Part shown: positions 11,203 through 22,679 of the stretch, one piece after another
Layout: the number at the start of each line of letters is the position of its first letter
Numbering within the stretch: the stretch's first letter is position 1
NCBI GenBank assembly: GCA_030549775.1
Contig: CM060174.1
Coordinates: forward strand, 54,004,707-54,068,706
Length of the DNA: 64,000 nt
Reading direction: 5' to 3'
Origin: Tamarix chinensis
Taxonomy: Eukaryota; Streptophyta; Magnoliopsida; Caryophyllales; Tamaricaceae
Notes under the pieces: model-generated
Told to the model about the DNA's origin: nothing
The model's input: the letters and a program-made list of their open reading frames with translations, nothing else
Databases searched by the model: none
Program-made: the position numbers and the translations under genes

Positions 11203-12017
11203 TGTAACACTCCCAAATTTCACTCTTGAAAAATTTTTTTTGAAAGATTAAAGCGCAAGCTAGGAGCGAATTTTGGAAAATGGTACCGCCACATCTAACA
11301 CAAGATAAATGTCAACCATCTATCTCATATTAGATGCAAGGTTAAAACCTGTCAACAATTAAATTCGAATTTTAAAAGCACAATAGCGTTACGAGAAATT
11401 AAAAGTCAATTACAAAATCCTTGAAAATTTAAATACAACACTTGTAACTTCGAAAGATGAATACAATTAAACAAAACAAATCTCGAAGAATAAATATCCG
11501 GATTGCCTACTCACTCAGGTCAAGCCTTCTACCCCAACACAGTATCAACCTCCACAAGGGGTCTGCTCCCCACCATCGGTGGATCATCACATGACCCATT
11601 CAACCAAGGTAGTATCAGTTGGGGTCCAATACTGAGTAAGTCCCACTACCCTATCTTATAGGAGAGATATCATCAAGTGCATATTAAACCCGGGTACAAC
11701 ACGTTGAAACAATATCATGCATATACACAACCCACAACATGAATCTTACCATACACCTAGAGTAACACATTAAAACATATGTAACATCCTATTAAAACAT
11801 ATAAGCGTAGTATAACCAAAATTTAAAGTGGCTTATACGCCTCAGGTAGAGTAATCCATATTATTAAAACTCAATACGTGACATACTCACGTAAGCAACA
11901 TGTAGCAATACAGATAAATAAAGCCAGACATGGTCCAATTAGACTTATTCTTTATTCTCATTAATAATATGTTCATTCCACACATATTCTTTAATAATCC
12001 ATATAAGTGCGGGAGCC

Positions 12018-12625
12018 CCACTATTATAGGCGGTGGACCGGAAATCAACACTCAGGGTAGCACGCCTCTGACCACTATTATAGCCGGTGGACCGGAAATA
12101 AACACACAGGGCAGAACGCCTCTGACCACTATTCTTACCGGTGGACCGGACTGGCCCCGACTTACATGGTATTTCACTGTAAGTACTTAGTATTTTCCCA
12201 TGGATTACTTCATTCGTATTCATTCAACGCATTCTTCATTAGTCCATGTGAGTGCGGGAGCCCCATTATTATAGCCGGTGGACCGGAAATAAACACACAG
12301 GGCAGAACACCTCTTACCACTATTATAGCCGGTGGACCGGAATCAACACCCGGGGCGGAACGCCTCTGGCCACTATTCTAACCGGTGGACCGGACTGGCC
12401 CCGACTCACATGGTGTTTCACTGTAAGTACTTAGTATTTTCCCAGTGGATTAACTTATTCGTTTGGGTCTGTCGAGCCCGAATCCCCCACTATTATAGCC
12501 GGTGGACCGGAATAAACACTCAAGGTAGAACGCCTCTGACCACTATTATAGCCGGTGGACCGAAATAAACACCCAGGGCAGAACGCCTCTGGCCACTATT
12601 CTAACCGGTGGGCCGGACTGGGTCG
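12018..12625. repeat. Higher-order tandem repeat array within the solo LTR
   Basis: Nine units of about 54 bp begin with CCACTATTATAGCCGGTGG-like sequence at about 12018, 12072, 12126, 12263, 12317, 12370, 12487, 12540 and 12593. They are arranged as three groups of three. The first two groups end in a variant third unit plus a spacer (CACTGTAAGTACTTAG...), giving higher-order spacings of 245 and 224 bp. Unit cores contain the near-palindrome CCGGTGGACCGG. Confidence 0.85.
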
Positions 12626-12639
12626 GGCTCATCAGTCTT

Positions 12640-15200
12640 ATGCTTTACCTAATTAATGTCTTATCCGTGTCTTATTGAATCACATCACACCCTTGACATG
12701 CATGCAGTTGATACTCTACTTCTTCCCCTCTAGAGGGACCGTCCCATATTTTGAGACTCATACCTCTTCTCACATCCAACATCCACCCCCCGTAGACTTA
12801 GGTAAAGTAGCATATAGTAAGACACAAACCCCAAGGATATAGGCCATCCCAACACATATGATATCGACTCCGCATGTCCTCATCCCTTTAGGGTTCCTCC
12901 TCGGAGGCCCTAATCGGACCTATGTGGCCCAACTCTTTCGTACTTACCTAAACGTCACTTTGTTCTCCATCTCGCACCTCGTTCTTATTAGAAAATTCCC
13001 CAAATGTAATAATTTATCTCCCTAGTTCACATGTGCCCGACAGGCCCCAGTTGACCATCCAAAACCCTAGTTGACCAGGCCAAACCTTAGCACTTTACTT
13101 CATCAACAAGTAACCTCCCTCTTTCACCCCAAAACCTCTTCTCTCATTTAGAAACCCATACTCATCCTTTATATAAGTGAATTCTCCCTCTCAACCCCAT
13201 ACCCCCTCCTTCCTTGATCACTTTTACCCTTGTACCTTTCAAATTCCCCATTCTCTCTCAAACCCTAATCAGGCCCCTTAGACACCCTTACATCGACCCA
13301 CGCAAAATTTTGCACCCAAGTCTCCAATCACTCTTAGACTCTCCCAACTCTTACTTACAACCCAAATCAACTTTTCCCACGTAGGGGTCACGCTCATGCA
13401 AGATCTAGTCCCCCCTGCAAACTTCCCAAAGGTCCACTTTCCCGTGTTCTTTTATTATCATTTCATGCTACCAACCCTAGCATGCATGTCCTAGAGGGCC
13501 ATATCTTGTCACATCATCAACATCAAATATCAACATAGAACATGTCATACTCATATAATGTAAGGCACACATATTATACCTCATTATCCACGCTGCGCTA
13601 CACAAAACGGGTTATTCATAACACATGCATAATACACATTATCATGGCATACTCATCATTCATCAACACATTATATTACACATAACACAAGGCCATAGCT
13701 TCGTCCTTACTAAACACCCACAAGTAGAGGTAAGTAGAGACTTACCTGGATCCGTAGCTAGCCAAGCGAGATAAGAGGGAGAGAGATCACTAGCTCGTGG
13801 ATCCACGAGAAAGTTTTCCTAGATCCGATAGAAATCGAAAACTAAATTAGAAACTATTCTATAAATCAATAATTCACATATTCTAATTAAATAAACATAA
13901 ACAACCCAAATGATCTTTCTTAGAAAAATGTGACCAAAACTTAGAACTTAAAAGCACAGCTTTATTAAGATTTAAGGTTAAAACTAAATCAAAACGGATT
14001 AATACAAATATCACTTGGGACATTTCAACTTAATTTGGAAAGCCCGAGAAAGAATAATCGATCATAAGTTAATTTATCGAAAATAACTTATTTATTAGGT
14101 TTTACAACTAAATAGGTAACCTAACCATTTACATAGAACCAAATCCAAACCGATTAGGTTAAAACAGAATTTAAATGATTTAAAACCCAAGGATAGAATT
14201 CGATTAGATAAAATACACATAGCAAAATCAATTTTATAAAATCATCCCCGAAAATTAGGGTTTTAAAGCCCACGACACAAACTCAAGTAATTAAATTTAA
14301 TCAATTCAAATTAAAGGTATTAGAAAGCAATTAATACCATTTCAACTATTTCTATACATTCAATTTTAGAAAAACAACAATGCAAGTAATCGATTTCATA
14401 ATTTCACTTGAAATTTAGGGTTTTAGGCCCGAAGATACAATTCGTTAAAATTCTATAAATTTAATCAAATTGAATGTTTAGAAATGCAATTACACACATT
14501 TTATAACATATCAAATAATCAAGTGCTCAAAACCAATAAAAGAAATACGCAATTTAGCACAATTAGGGTTTTTGAGCCCGAAACGCAAATCCGATCAATC
14601 CTTGCCAAAACATATCAATTGACGGTTCGAAAATGTAATTAAACATATTATAATGTAATTTATATAGTCAATTGAATAAAATAACCCGATTACCCAAACC
14701 AATTTAAACCCGCGGGAGTTTTGACCTAAAAATCAATTCCGATCAATTACGCACAATTTTCCCAAATCAACACTTCCAATATAAAATTAAATACATTTTA
14801 AACAATATTATAAAATCAATTGAGCGAAACGGCTCAATTATACGACCCAATTTCATTACACCCAAAATTTGACCTAGGAATCAAATCCCGATGAAACCTG
14901 CATAAATTTCTCAAATTGATGGTTCCAAAATGAAATTGGATACATTTTAAAACATATTATATAATCAAATTTTCCGAAATCACAAAAACGGACGGATCCA
15001 AAAAAATTCGGGCAGAACCCGGCCAAAAATCCAAATTTTCCAAAATTCCAACACAACCACACAATTAACCTATTCAAATCAATCTTACAGCAAATATATA
15101 CATAATCAAACAATCAATTTAGCTTTTTATAATCTAATTCATACCCAATTAATCAAAACAAGGGTTAGGGTTTTTCGAAAATTATACCAAACGAAACCTA
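12640..15200 (-). other. Solo LTR body without coding sequence
   Basis: Read on the minus strand, this lies downstream of the promoter and leader. It has pyrimidine-rich and GGTTTAGGG-like stretches and no protein domain on either strand. At about 13741-13750 the minus strand shows GGATCCAGGTAAGT, a strong splice-donor match, so LTR transcripts could be spliced. Confidence 0.5.
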
Positions 15201-15469
15201 CACAAATCGGGACAAGAAAATGCCGGAAAAGCTACGTTGGGGAACGGGGGTGGCTCGCCGGTGGTCTGTGAGGCTCGCCGGTGACCGGGCGACGGCGGCG
15301 CAGCCTGCGTTGTTGCTGCTGCTGTGTGCGCTGTTGTGTGCGGCTGTTTCGGTCGCTGCTACAGCGGTTGTTGCTGCGGCTAGTGGCTGCTATGGCGGTG
15401 GTCGACGGGTGTTGGCGAGTTTGGCCGGAGCGGGGAGGAGGAGCTGGGGAGATGGAGAGGGGTGAGGGA

Positions 15470-15571
15470 GGTCGGCTAGGGTTAGGGTTAGGGTTGCGGG
15501 ACAGGGGGTCGGGGAAAGGGAATAGAGAAAGAAAAAGAAGAGAGGGGGGTTGGGTACCGACGGTGCTGGTT

Positions 15572-15606
<35 letters not shown>

Positions 15607-15620
15607 ATATATATATACAA
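15470..15620 (-). promoter_or_regulatory. Probable promoter and leader start of the solo LTR
   Basis: On the minus strand a TATATATATTTAA block (about 15603-15617) is followed by a 28-base A run (T run at 15575-15602 on +). A GC-rich leader follows, containing three AACCCT-type units (TTAGGG on + at 15478-15496). This TATA then leader order is the usual arrangement of a chromovirus LTR. The GC-rich leader continues to about 15220. Confidence 0.5.
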
Positions 15621-16206
15621 ATACACATAAAATAAAATACTAAAAATATAAAAATATTATTGGAAGATTTTATATAAAATTTATTTAACGAAAATTTATT
15701 TCGAACGGATCCGAAGGCTTAAAATTAATAAAAAGCTATATAAAGAATTTCGGAAACATTTTCGGAAGAATTTACCAACGAACGTAAAAACTTATATTAT
15801 TTACGGAAATACATTATAAGACCCTAAAATAATATTTAAAAACCTATAATAAAATATTTAAGTCAAATTCTAATAAATCAAGACTAATTTTAATAATTTT
15901 CGAAATCGATTTTTCGCAAACTAAAAAGCGTAGAATGGAAGAAAATTAATTTCAAAAAGAAATTCTTAAATAAGTTCCGAAAATATTTTTAATTTAAAAT
16001 TCCCGAAAATATTACATTCAATTGATTAAAACGTCGATAAAATATTACTTCCCGAAAATGATTAATTACAGTCAATTATGAATTCAAAATCGTCGATAAA
16101 TTCATAAAACAAATCAAAATTAAAATGATTAATTGTTTACATCAAATTATGCTAATAAAATCATTAAACTTAATAAATCTGGATTTTAAAAATTCGGGGC
16201 ATTACA

Positions 16207-16211
16207 CTTTG
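16207..16211. repeat. Target site duplication CTTTG, right copy
   Basis: Matches 11198-11202 exactly. Deleting one copy plus the LTR restores the copia gag frame. Confidence 0.9.
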
Positions 16212-16278
16212 TCTCGGTGACAAAATTCTAAGGAAGGTAACCAAGGGGACAACAACCACTGAAGTTTGGACCAAACTT

Positions 16279-16336
16279 AAGTCACTCAATGTGGCAAAAT
16301 CACTTATAAGTCACTCAATGTGGCAAAATCACTTAC
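16279..16336 (+). repeat. 29-bp tandem duplication in Cop1 gag
   Basis: The segment AAGTCACTCAATGTGG...CACTTA occurs twice in a row. As 29 is not a multiple of three, it breaks the gag frame. Confidence 0.9.
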
Positions 16337-16859
16337 CAAAAGAATGATCTTCACTTGAAAAATGTATTCTTTCAAGATAATGGCAGGCAAGACACTTGAA
16401 GATCACTTAGATGATTTTAATAAGATTATCTTGAATTTAGTGAACATAGATGTGAAGGTGGAGGATGAAGATCAACTGTCTATTCTCCTTAAATCATTGC
16501 TCATTGAGAGGAATGAAAACTTTGTGGCTATGATAATGTACAATCATGAGGATTTAACTTTAGATGATGTAGTTATTGCATTGTCATCAAAAGAACTAAT
16601 AAGGCAATAAGATCATATGGATAGTAGTATTCCTAAAAGTCTAAGCATTAAGGAAGAAATGAGAAGAGATATAAGGAGAATAAAATAAAATTCTTTTAGT
16701 CTCAAACAAAAACATCAAGAAAATGTTTTAATTGTCACAAGAGGCCACATAAAAAAAGATTGTCTAGAAAGAAAGTATGGGGATACATAAGTAGAAAGAT
16801 CAAGCTAAGAAGGAAGATGATGGTGAAACAAAAGTTGTCTATGATGGATATGATAGTAC

Positions 16860-18640
16860 ATAAGTGTTGATGGTTATTGGTGATAGTATTAGTCAAGGAT
16901 GTGTGTTGGGTTTAAGTTGCATCTTCCATATATGTTCTAACAAGTCTAAATTATTGAATTATCAGAAACTAAGTGGCAGTCGTGCTTTTTTGGGCAACAA
17001 CAAACTATGTGATGTAATGATAATATGTGAAGTAATGATCAACTTGAGCAATGGAGTATATTTTAGGTTAATGCAATTAGAAATGTGCTTAAACTAGAAC
17101 AAACTTGATCTCTCTTGTAACATCTAATAGGGTAGGTTGTTCCATTAAGGTTGAGAAGGTGAACTAAAGGTGGTTAGAGGTTCTATGGTGATGCTTATAA
17201 TAAATCTTTAAAATGGATTTTATGTGTCATAATAGTTTGAATTAGATGTTACAAATGTAGCAAAGATGGGGAAGAATAGGTAATTAAGCATAAAAAGACT
17301 TTGAAATTTTATATTGAGGCATGAAAATGGGAAAGGACCGCATAATTTATTCAAGAAAGGGGTTCTTAGTAAAGTAACATTTGGAGACTTGGATTTATGT
17401 GACAGGTGCACCCTATTATTTGAAAGATAAATAGATTGCTTAATTATGTCTATGCAAATCTTTGGCGAGTCTCTAGGAAACCTTCAAAAGGTATAGCAAG
17501 GTATTATGTTTCATCTTAATAGATCATTACTCCAGATATGTATGGATTTACTTTTTAAAGAGAAAAGATGTAGCTTTTAGTAGTTTAAAAATACAATGGT
17601 TGATACTTACAGAAAGAAAGGTGAAGAAATTAAGAATTAATGATCTATAATTTTGTAATGAACTCTTTGACACTTTTTATAAGAAGCATGATATACAAAG
17701 GCATCTAACAATCCCAAGAACACCACAATAGAGTGGCCTTCTTGAAAGAGTTATATGCATGCTATTTATATCTTGTCATATTAGGTAGAGGCAACATAAA
17801 CATCATGTTATTTTATTAACATGTGCCTTTCCTCCACCATAGGCTTTGATGCACTAGTTGGAAAGTGGTATGGGAGAGTTGGTAATTATCAATACCTTAA
17901 AATGTCTAGGTCAATATGTTATGCTTGTGTAAAGGATGTCAAGCTGAATTGTAGGGCTAGGAAGGGTTGTATTTCTATGGCATCAAAATTGTATAAAGGA
18001 TATATAGTGATGATCTTGGATCCTAGTGCTGGAAATGCTTTTATTTCAAGAGATGTTAAATTTAGAGTGTGAATTTTACAAATATCATCTTGATCATCAT
18101 AAGTAGACCTTAGATCAAGGAGCTATTAGGTTTGAGGTGGAGCTTGATAGGGGGGAATATGATAAGCAGAACTTTAACTAAAAATTGACAGATGTGAATG
18201 AGGATGAACAACTTGAATAAGGAGAACTTACTAGGTATCAATTGGATAGTAATAGGATAATAAGATACATAAAACCACCACAAAAGAGAGAGTATGGAAT
18301 TTTCCTTATTGGCTACCACTATTGTAGACAAGAACCATTGAGTTATAAGAAAGCCATTACAAGTAGTGCAATATTGAAGTGGCTCAATGAAATGCCATAT
18401 GAGATGATGTTTGTCAAGGTTAAAAATACTTGGGAGTTGGTTTCTTGACCTAAAAATCACTAGAGTATTTATTCTTTGACTACCCCACTTGAGGTCATTG
18501 TGGTCCACCTTGATAACCGCCACTATCAATGTGCAAAGATCTACTGATTGGTATGAGATCATGAGATGTCTTAGCAAACAAGGTTATGACCCGAGTGTTA
18601 AATGCCCAAAGTTTATTACTGATTTTTTTTGTTTTAAGCT
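16860..18640 (+). pseudogene. Cop1 copia pol remnant: GAG-pre-integrase, integrase, partial RT
   Basis: In order, across several frames: a GAG-pre-integrase region (about 17070-17440, pieces HMGKGPHNLFKKGVLSK and GDLDLCD), an integrase region (17540-17760: FLKRKDVAFSSLK, then FYKKHDIQRHLTIPRTPQ followed by a stop and SGLLERV), and the post-integrase segment DPSAGNAFISRDVKF at 18017-18063. The RT start follows (18328-18446: EPLSYKKAITSS..WLNEM...VKVKNTWELVS). A later RT piece, WYEIMRCLSKQGYDPSV (about 18548-18600), then follows with the catalytic middle missing. Domain order is that of Ty1/copia. Stops in every frame show it is inactive, and it ends where Gyp-A sequence begins. Confidence 0.75.
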
Positions 18641-19869
18641 AATTTGGAAATGGTAAAAACCACAACTTGGAATGTGATTGTCGTAGATGTATGATCATTC
18701 ACTTGACTTATGCTTGGTGCAGAGCAAAATGAAACCAAACACATAATGATCTAAAGGGAGAAGTAATAGGAGACAATAATGTAAATGATATTATATTGTG
18801 ATATTGTATACACACATACATCACCTCATTCTTTTCTCTTCCCTTCCCTTCCCTTCCATTCTTTTTTATATAAAGAAAACCCAAGCCCAACCATTCCTTC
18901 TTCCCCTTCTCCTTTCTCTATCATCGACACCTTGCAACAACATCACTCACCACCATTGACCACCAAACACCAACATTTCCCCTTACTCTATTTTTGGTTT
19001 TTTAGGAGTACAACTATACACCTCCCTCGCATGACCGTGTGCCCTTATTTCCCTCTTCGACCCATGCATGACTCACGTGCATGATTGTACCCCTTTGGAC
19101 TCCTCCTTAGCATAGACATACCCTCTACTTTAGCACACCCTGTATACCATGCTAACACCATTGTGCACTCCCCTGGTGCTTTGACTTTTTGTCACACTCC
19201 CACTCAATACGAGTTTTGCCACTTGTTTCAGTTATCCCAATTTCCATCCTCCTTTGACATATATTTTCTTTAACTATTTTTCCTAAGTTATAATTGTACT
19301 ATATTAATGGATTTTAGGTGATGTTCTGGTGGTATTGAAGGAGGTGTCTCAGGGCTTATACGCATTTAGAGACAAGAGAGATTTTCACTAAAGATAAATG
19401 CCATAACTAGGGTTTTGTTTGCAATGTGTAATTTTATACAAACTATCATGTTGGTATTATTATATGGATTATGTCATGATGGTAATGTTGTTGTATGATA
19501 TGTCATGTTATATTATGGAAAACTGAGTAATATGTGAAAGTATGTATTTAAGTGTATCGGTTGCTTAAGCCTATCTTATAAATCGGGTAAGTTGGTATGA
19601 TTCAAATTGGGTGATGATGAATGACTCGTATATAATTTTTCTTAAGTATTTTCATGATGATATGTATTATAGGTTGAAAATCATTCATATAGGGAATCAT
19701 AAGATTTTGTGAAAATATGAACATCTGGACCCTATTAAGGCTATTTTGGTTAATGTGGGATAAAAATATAATCTTTGGTATTTTAATATATCAATTGTTT
19801 TAAAATATTATAATTATATCATATGATATAATAGGAATAGTTATAAGTAGTATAAAACAAATAATATGA

Positions 19870-20650
19870 GAAAACAACTTACATTGAGAAAAGTTATGCC
19901 TAACATGTAAAATTAGGGTTTTATAAATATGGGGTCATTGTCCCATGTGTAAAATGTGGGATATAGAGCTTAATTTTTTATGTTACTAATAATAATATTT
20001 TAGGAATGCACACTAATTTTGGTGGTCATATGAGTCTTATAGGAAAAATTATGTCTAACATGTAAATTAGGGTTTTGTAAAGGTGGGGTTGTTATTGCAT
20101 GTGTAATATGCTGGAGTGAGACCTTAATTTTTTGTTATGTCATTAATAATAACTTTTTAGGAATGTGCAATAAATTTGGTGGTCATATGAGTCTTATGGG
20201 AAAATTTATGTTTAACATATAAAATTAGGGTTTTGTAGATGCGATGTTATTATCGCACATGTAAGACATTAACATGTGTGTTTAATATTAATATTTTAGG
20301 ATTTTTCACTAAATTTGGTGGTCATATGAGTCTTATGAAAAAAGTTATATCTAATATGTGAAATTATGATTTCGTAGAGAGGGGGTCATTAATGCATGTG
20401 TAAGACGTTAGAGTGAAATCTTGATTTTTGGATATGTAATTAATACTAATATTTTTGGAATGTGCACCAAATTTTGTGGTCATATGAGCCTTATGGGGAA
20501 AAGCTATATTTAACATGTTAAATTAGGGTTTTGTTGAGGTAGGATTGTTATCGCATGTGTAAGACGTTGGAATGAGACCTTGATTTTCAGATATATTGTT
20601 AAAAATAATATTATGGTCAAATGAGTATTATAGAAGAATTTATGCTCATC
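19870..20650 (+). repeat. Five ~140-158-bp subrepeats in Gyp-A 5' LTR
   Basis: A unit with TATGAGTCTTATGGGAAAA, AATTAGGGTTTTGTAGA, CGCATGTGTAAGAC and ATTAATAATAATATTTTAGG recurs with spacings of about 157, 139, 158 and 137. The same array of about five units sits at 28800-29470 in the 3' LTR. Confidence 0.85.
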
Positions 20651-20751
20651 TTGTGAAACTAGTGTTTTACTTAAGGGAAATATGACATTTTTCCTTAAGG
20701 ATTGTCCGAATCTTCATGTGGTTGTGTTTTATGTGTTTTGAATAATTATGT

Positions 20752-21289
20752 TGAGTGTGGATTATGTGGCTTTCATATTTCTATGATGCCTACATGTTGA
20801 ACATGAGATAAACCACATTTAATAAGACACCAATCACTTAAAGTAAAAAATCACATGAGTCAAGACTGAGGTATAAAGTTCGTTCCACCAGCTTGATAAT
20901 AATGGTTAGGTGATTTTTACCTTAGGATTTGGTTTAGATTGTTCCACCAGTTTTAGAATAGTGGCCAAGAGTGTTTCTCTTTGGGAGGTGTAGAGTCTGT
21001 TCCATTTTTGAGACTAGATTTGAGTGTGGATTATGTGGCTTTCATATTTCTATGATGTCTACATGTTGAACATGAGATAAACTATACTTAACAAGACACT
21101 AATTACTTAAAGTGAAAAATCACATGAGTCAAGACTAAGGTGTAGAGTCCGTTCTACTGGTTTAATAATAATGGCCAAGTGATTATTACCCTAGGATTTG
21201 GTTCATATTGTTCCACCGATTTTAGAATAGTGGCCAAGAGTATTTCTCGTTGGGAGATGTAGAGTTTGTTCCACTTTTGAGACTGGATT
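20752..21289 (+). repeat. 269-bp tandem duplication in Gyp-A 5' LTR
   Basis: The block starting TGAGTGTGGATTATGTGG at 20752 repeats at 21021 with few differences. The 3' LTR has only one such block (from about 29552), so the duplication arose after insertion of the element, or was lost from the other LTR. Confidence 0.85.
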
Positions 21290-21329
21290 TGGGACTTTGA
21301 TAAGACTTTTGATATAATCATTTATCTAC

Positions 21330-22560
21330 GGGCGACGATGACGAGTGTCGCGGCCTAATTTCTTTGGAGGTCAGTTGATGCTTGTTGCTTATGATGTCAT
21401 GCCCAAGGAGGATAACAAATATCCTAAGAGTAATTTAAGATGTCACCCCTTATAAGGTTTTACCTCGAGAGCCCTATCCATATGGCTAACGTAGAGCAGT
21501 TTGATAGTGCGAGAGTACTATGCTCTATTTTTGGATCTATTGATGTTTTCTCTGGGTATAGTAGCTAGTGAGGTGACGGTAGTCCTCTACTTTGAGTAGA
21601 GGCTCCGCTTTAGCATCTGGAGGATGACGAAGGTCATGGTCTTTGAGGACTTGGCCCTATTGTATGAGTAGGCATGGGTTGTTGCTACTATAGTTCAGGA
21701 GCAGGATTCCATTCTAGGAAAGAGGAAGCATAAGACATAAGGGTTTGGAGATTGGATCTAGTTTTAGTAAGTTAGACCTTCGAGTTTCTAGCCTAAGGCT
21801 CAGGTGATTGGTCATATGAGGTACTTGGAATAGTCAAGATGTTTTATGTGTTGTTGCGATTGAGATCATATAGGGTGAAGCTATCGGGGCACCTAGATTT
21901 AGTGCAGAGCTTGTGGTCAATAGGGTCACTGATCTTTTGAGTGTTAGCAATAGCAATAGGGATCGCTCGTACCCCAGTAATAGGCTTATACACAATGGGC
22001 CTACCAGCTACAACTACAACAACAATAATAGAGGGCACTTACTCCAATCTGTGTACAATCTAGGGAGTCTAAGAGGGAACCATGGGGGCCTTGCCCATTT
22101 TCTTAGGGAGGAGGACATACCCGGGGTGCTGGAGGGTATTGTGGAGGATACTAGGGATGATAGTCAGACGAGCGCCTAAATGTCATTAAATAGGTAGAGG
22201 TTGATTGTAGTTGGATGTATTCACTGATATGCTCATCATCCTTTCTTTATCATTGCATGTGTTATGTGATTTGGATGCATCATTGTCATTTGTATCTACT
22301 GCTTTTATTTCTAGACCTTCCTTATCTCTATCTACTAGTGTATTTATATATGTGGTGTCACCTTCGGGAGATAGAATGGATTACACTAGACTCTACTCAA
22401 ATGTGACCTTAGGAATAGGCTGGGTAGAATTCCTAGTGGGTTTAGTTGAGATGGACCTATGGGGCCTTAGTGTAATGCTTAGGATCGATATATTAGAGAG
22501 ATAATGAGCGGTGATATATTGTACAGAAAAGCTAGGAGTGTTGCGGGGACCTTAGGGTGT
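21330..22560 (+). pseudogene. Gyp-A gag and protease remnant
   Basis: The gag part is too decayed to show a retrotransposon capsid fold by eye; only its position between LTR and protease suggests it. At 22211-22504 an open frame shows an aspartic protease-like segment: DLDASLSFVSTAFISRP in place of the usual D-S-G-A-T/S-H-S-F-I/V-S, then GWVEFLVGLVEMDLWGLSVM, the later hydrophobic-hydrophobic-D-x-I-L-G-M position. The catalytic triplet is altered (DLDAS), so it is not functional. It is followed by GVRAFYKRCKLRP, the usual link to the RT. Confidence 0.5.
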
Positions 22561-22679
22561 TAGAGCCTTTTATAAGAGATGTAAGCTTAGGCCTACGACG
22601 AAGGTCACATCTACCCACACACTGTGTTAATTGGTTCAAAGAGCTTACTCTTTGTATCTGTGTAGTGTTCAAGAGTTAA

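Larger units (their letters stand above)
11203..16206 (-). mobile_element. 5.0-kb solo LTR of a Tekay-like Gypsy chromovirus
   Basis: Ends are TGTAACACTCCC (11203) and GGGGCATTACA (16206). Both sides carry the identical 5-bp duplication CTTTG (11198-11202 and 16207-16211), as expected for LTR-element integration. I see no gag-pol domain, internal primer-binding site or second LTR copy inside, so a solo LTR left by LTR-LTR recombination is the simplest reading. Minus-strand orientation fits three observations: the element start read as TGTAATGCCCCGAATTTT, a TATA and leader region reading leftward, and repeat modules that match Gyp-A's LTR in reverse complement. A non-autonomous element with very short LTRs is an alternative. 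At 5 kb it is long for a plant LTR. Confidence 0.8.
16207..16790 (+). pseudogene. Cop1 copia gag, 3' part with broken zinc knuckle
   Basis: The gag resumes after the solo LTR: LGDKILRKV, VWTKLKSLNVAKSL, then a clean stretch from 16362 reading MYSFKIMAGKTLEDHLDDFN and ending ALSSKELIRQ. This is typical of UBN2 Gag. A 29-bp tandem duplication at about 16279-16336 shifts the frame, and a TGA follows. Near 16726-16770 the nucleic-acid-binding knuckle survives only as CFNCHKRPHKK, having lost its final Cys spacing. The protein is dead. Confidence 0.8.
18805..21290 (+). mobile_element. Gyp-A 5' LTR (left end truncated)
   Basis: The stretch is collinear with 27.66-29.85 kb: the CATCACC..CATTCTC..TTCCCTTCC leader, the TTCTGGTGGTATTG block, the AATATGAGTAATATATG-type block and the ~150-bp subrepeats occur in both in the same order. 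A TATATAAA box lies at 18867-18874. The first ~450 bp present in the 3' LTR are missing here, where Cop1 sequence abuts. Many substitutions separate the copies, indicating an old insertion. No primer-binding site is recognisable at the right edge. Confidence 0.75.

Noticed and set aside
12018..12625. Regular short repeats that might suggest a CRISPR-like array
   Set aside because: Units are directly tandem without unique spacers, have mutated copies, lie inside an LTR, and this is a plant genome.
15478..15496. Interstitial telomere sequence
   Set aside because: Only three TTAGGG hexamers rather than plant TTTAGGG heptamers, located in an LTR leader.
15220..15604. GC-rich overlapping open frames on the + strand (Ala/Arg/Leu-rich)
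   Set aside because: They are antisense to the GC-rich leader of the minus-strand solo LTR, are low complexity, end in the poly-T run, and show no domain.
18785..19273. Pro/Ser/His-rich open frames
   Set aside because: These translate the CT-rich leader of Gyp-A's 5' LTR; the equivalent 27.6-27.9 kb frames come from the 3' LTR.
22211..22504. Active retroviral-type protease
   Set aside because: The catalytic triplet is altered and flanking gag and RT are full of stops.
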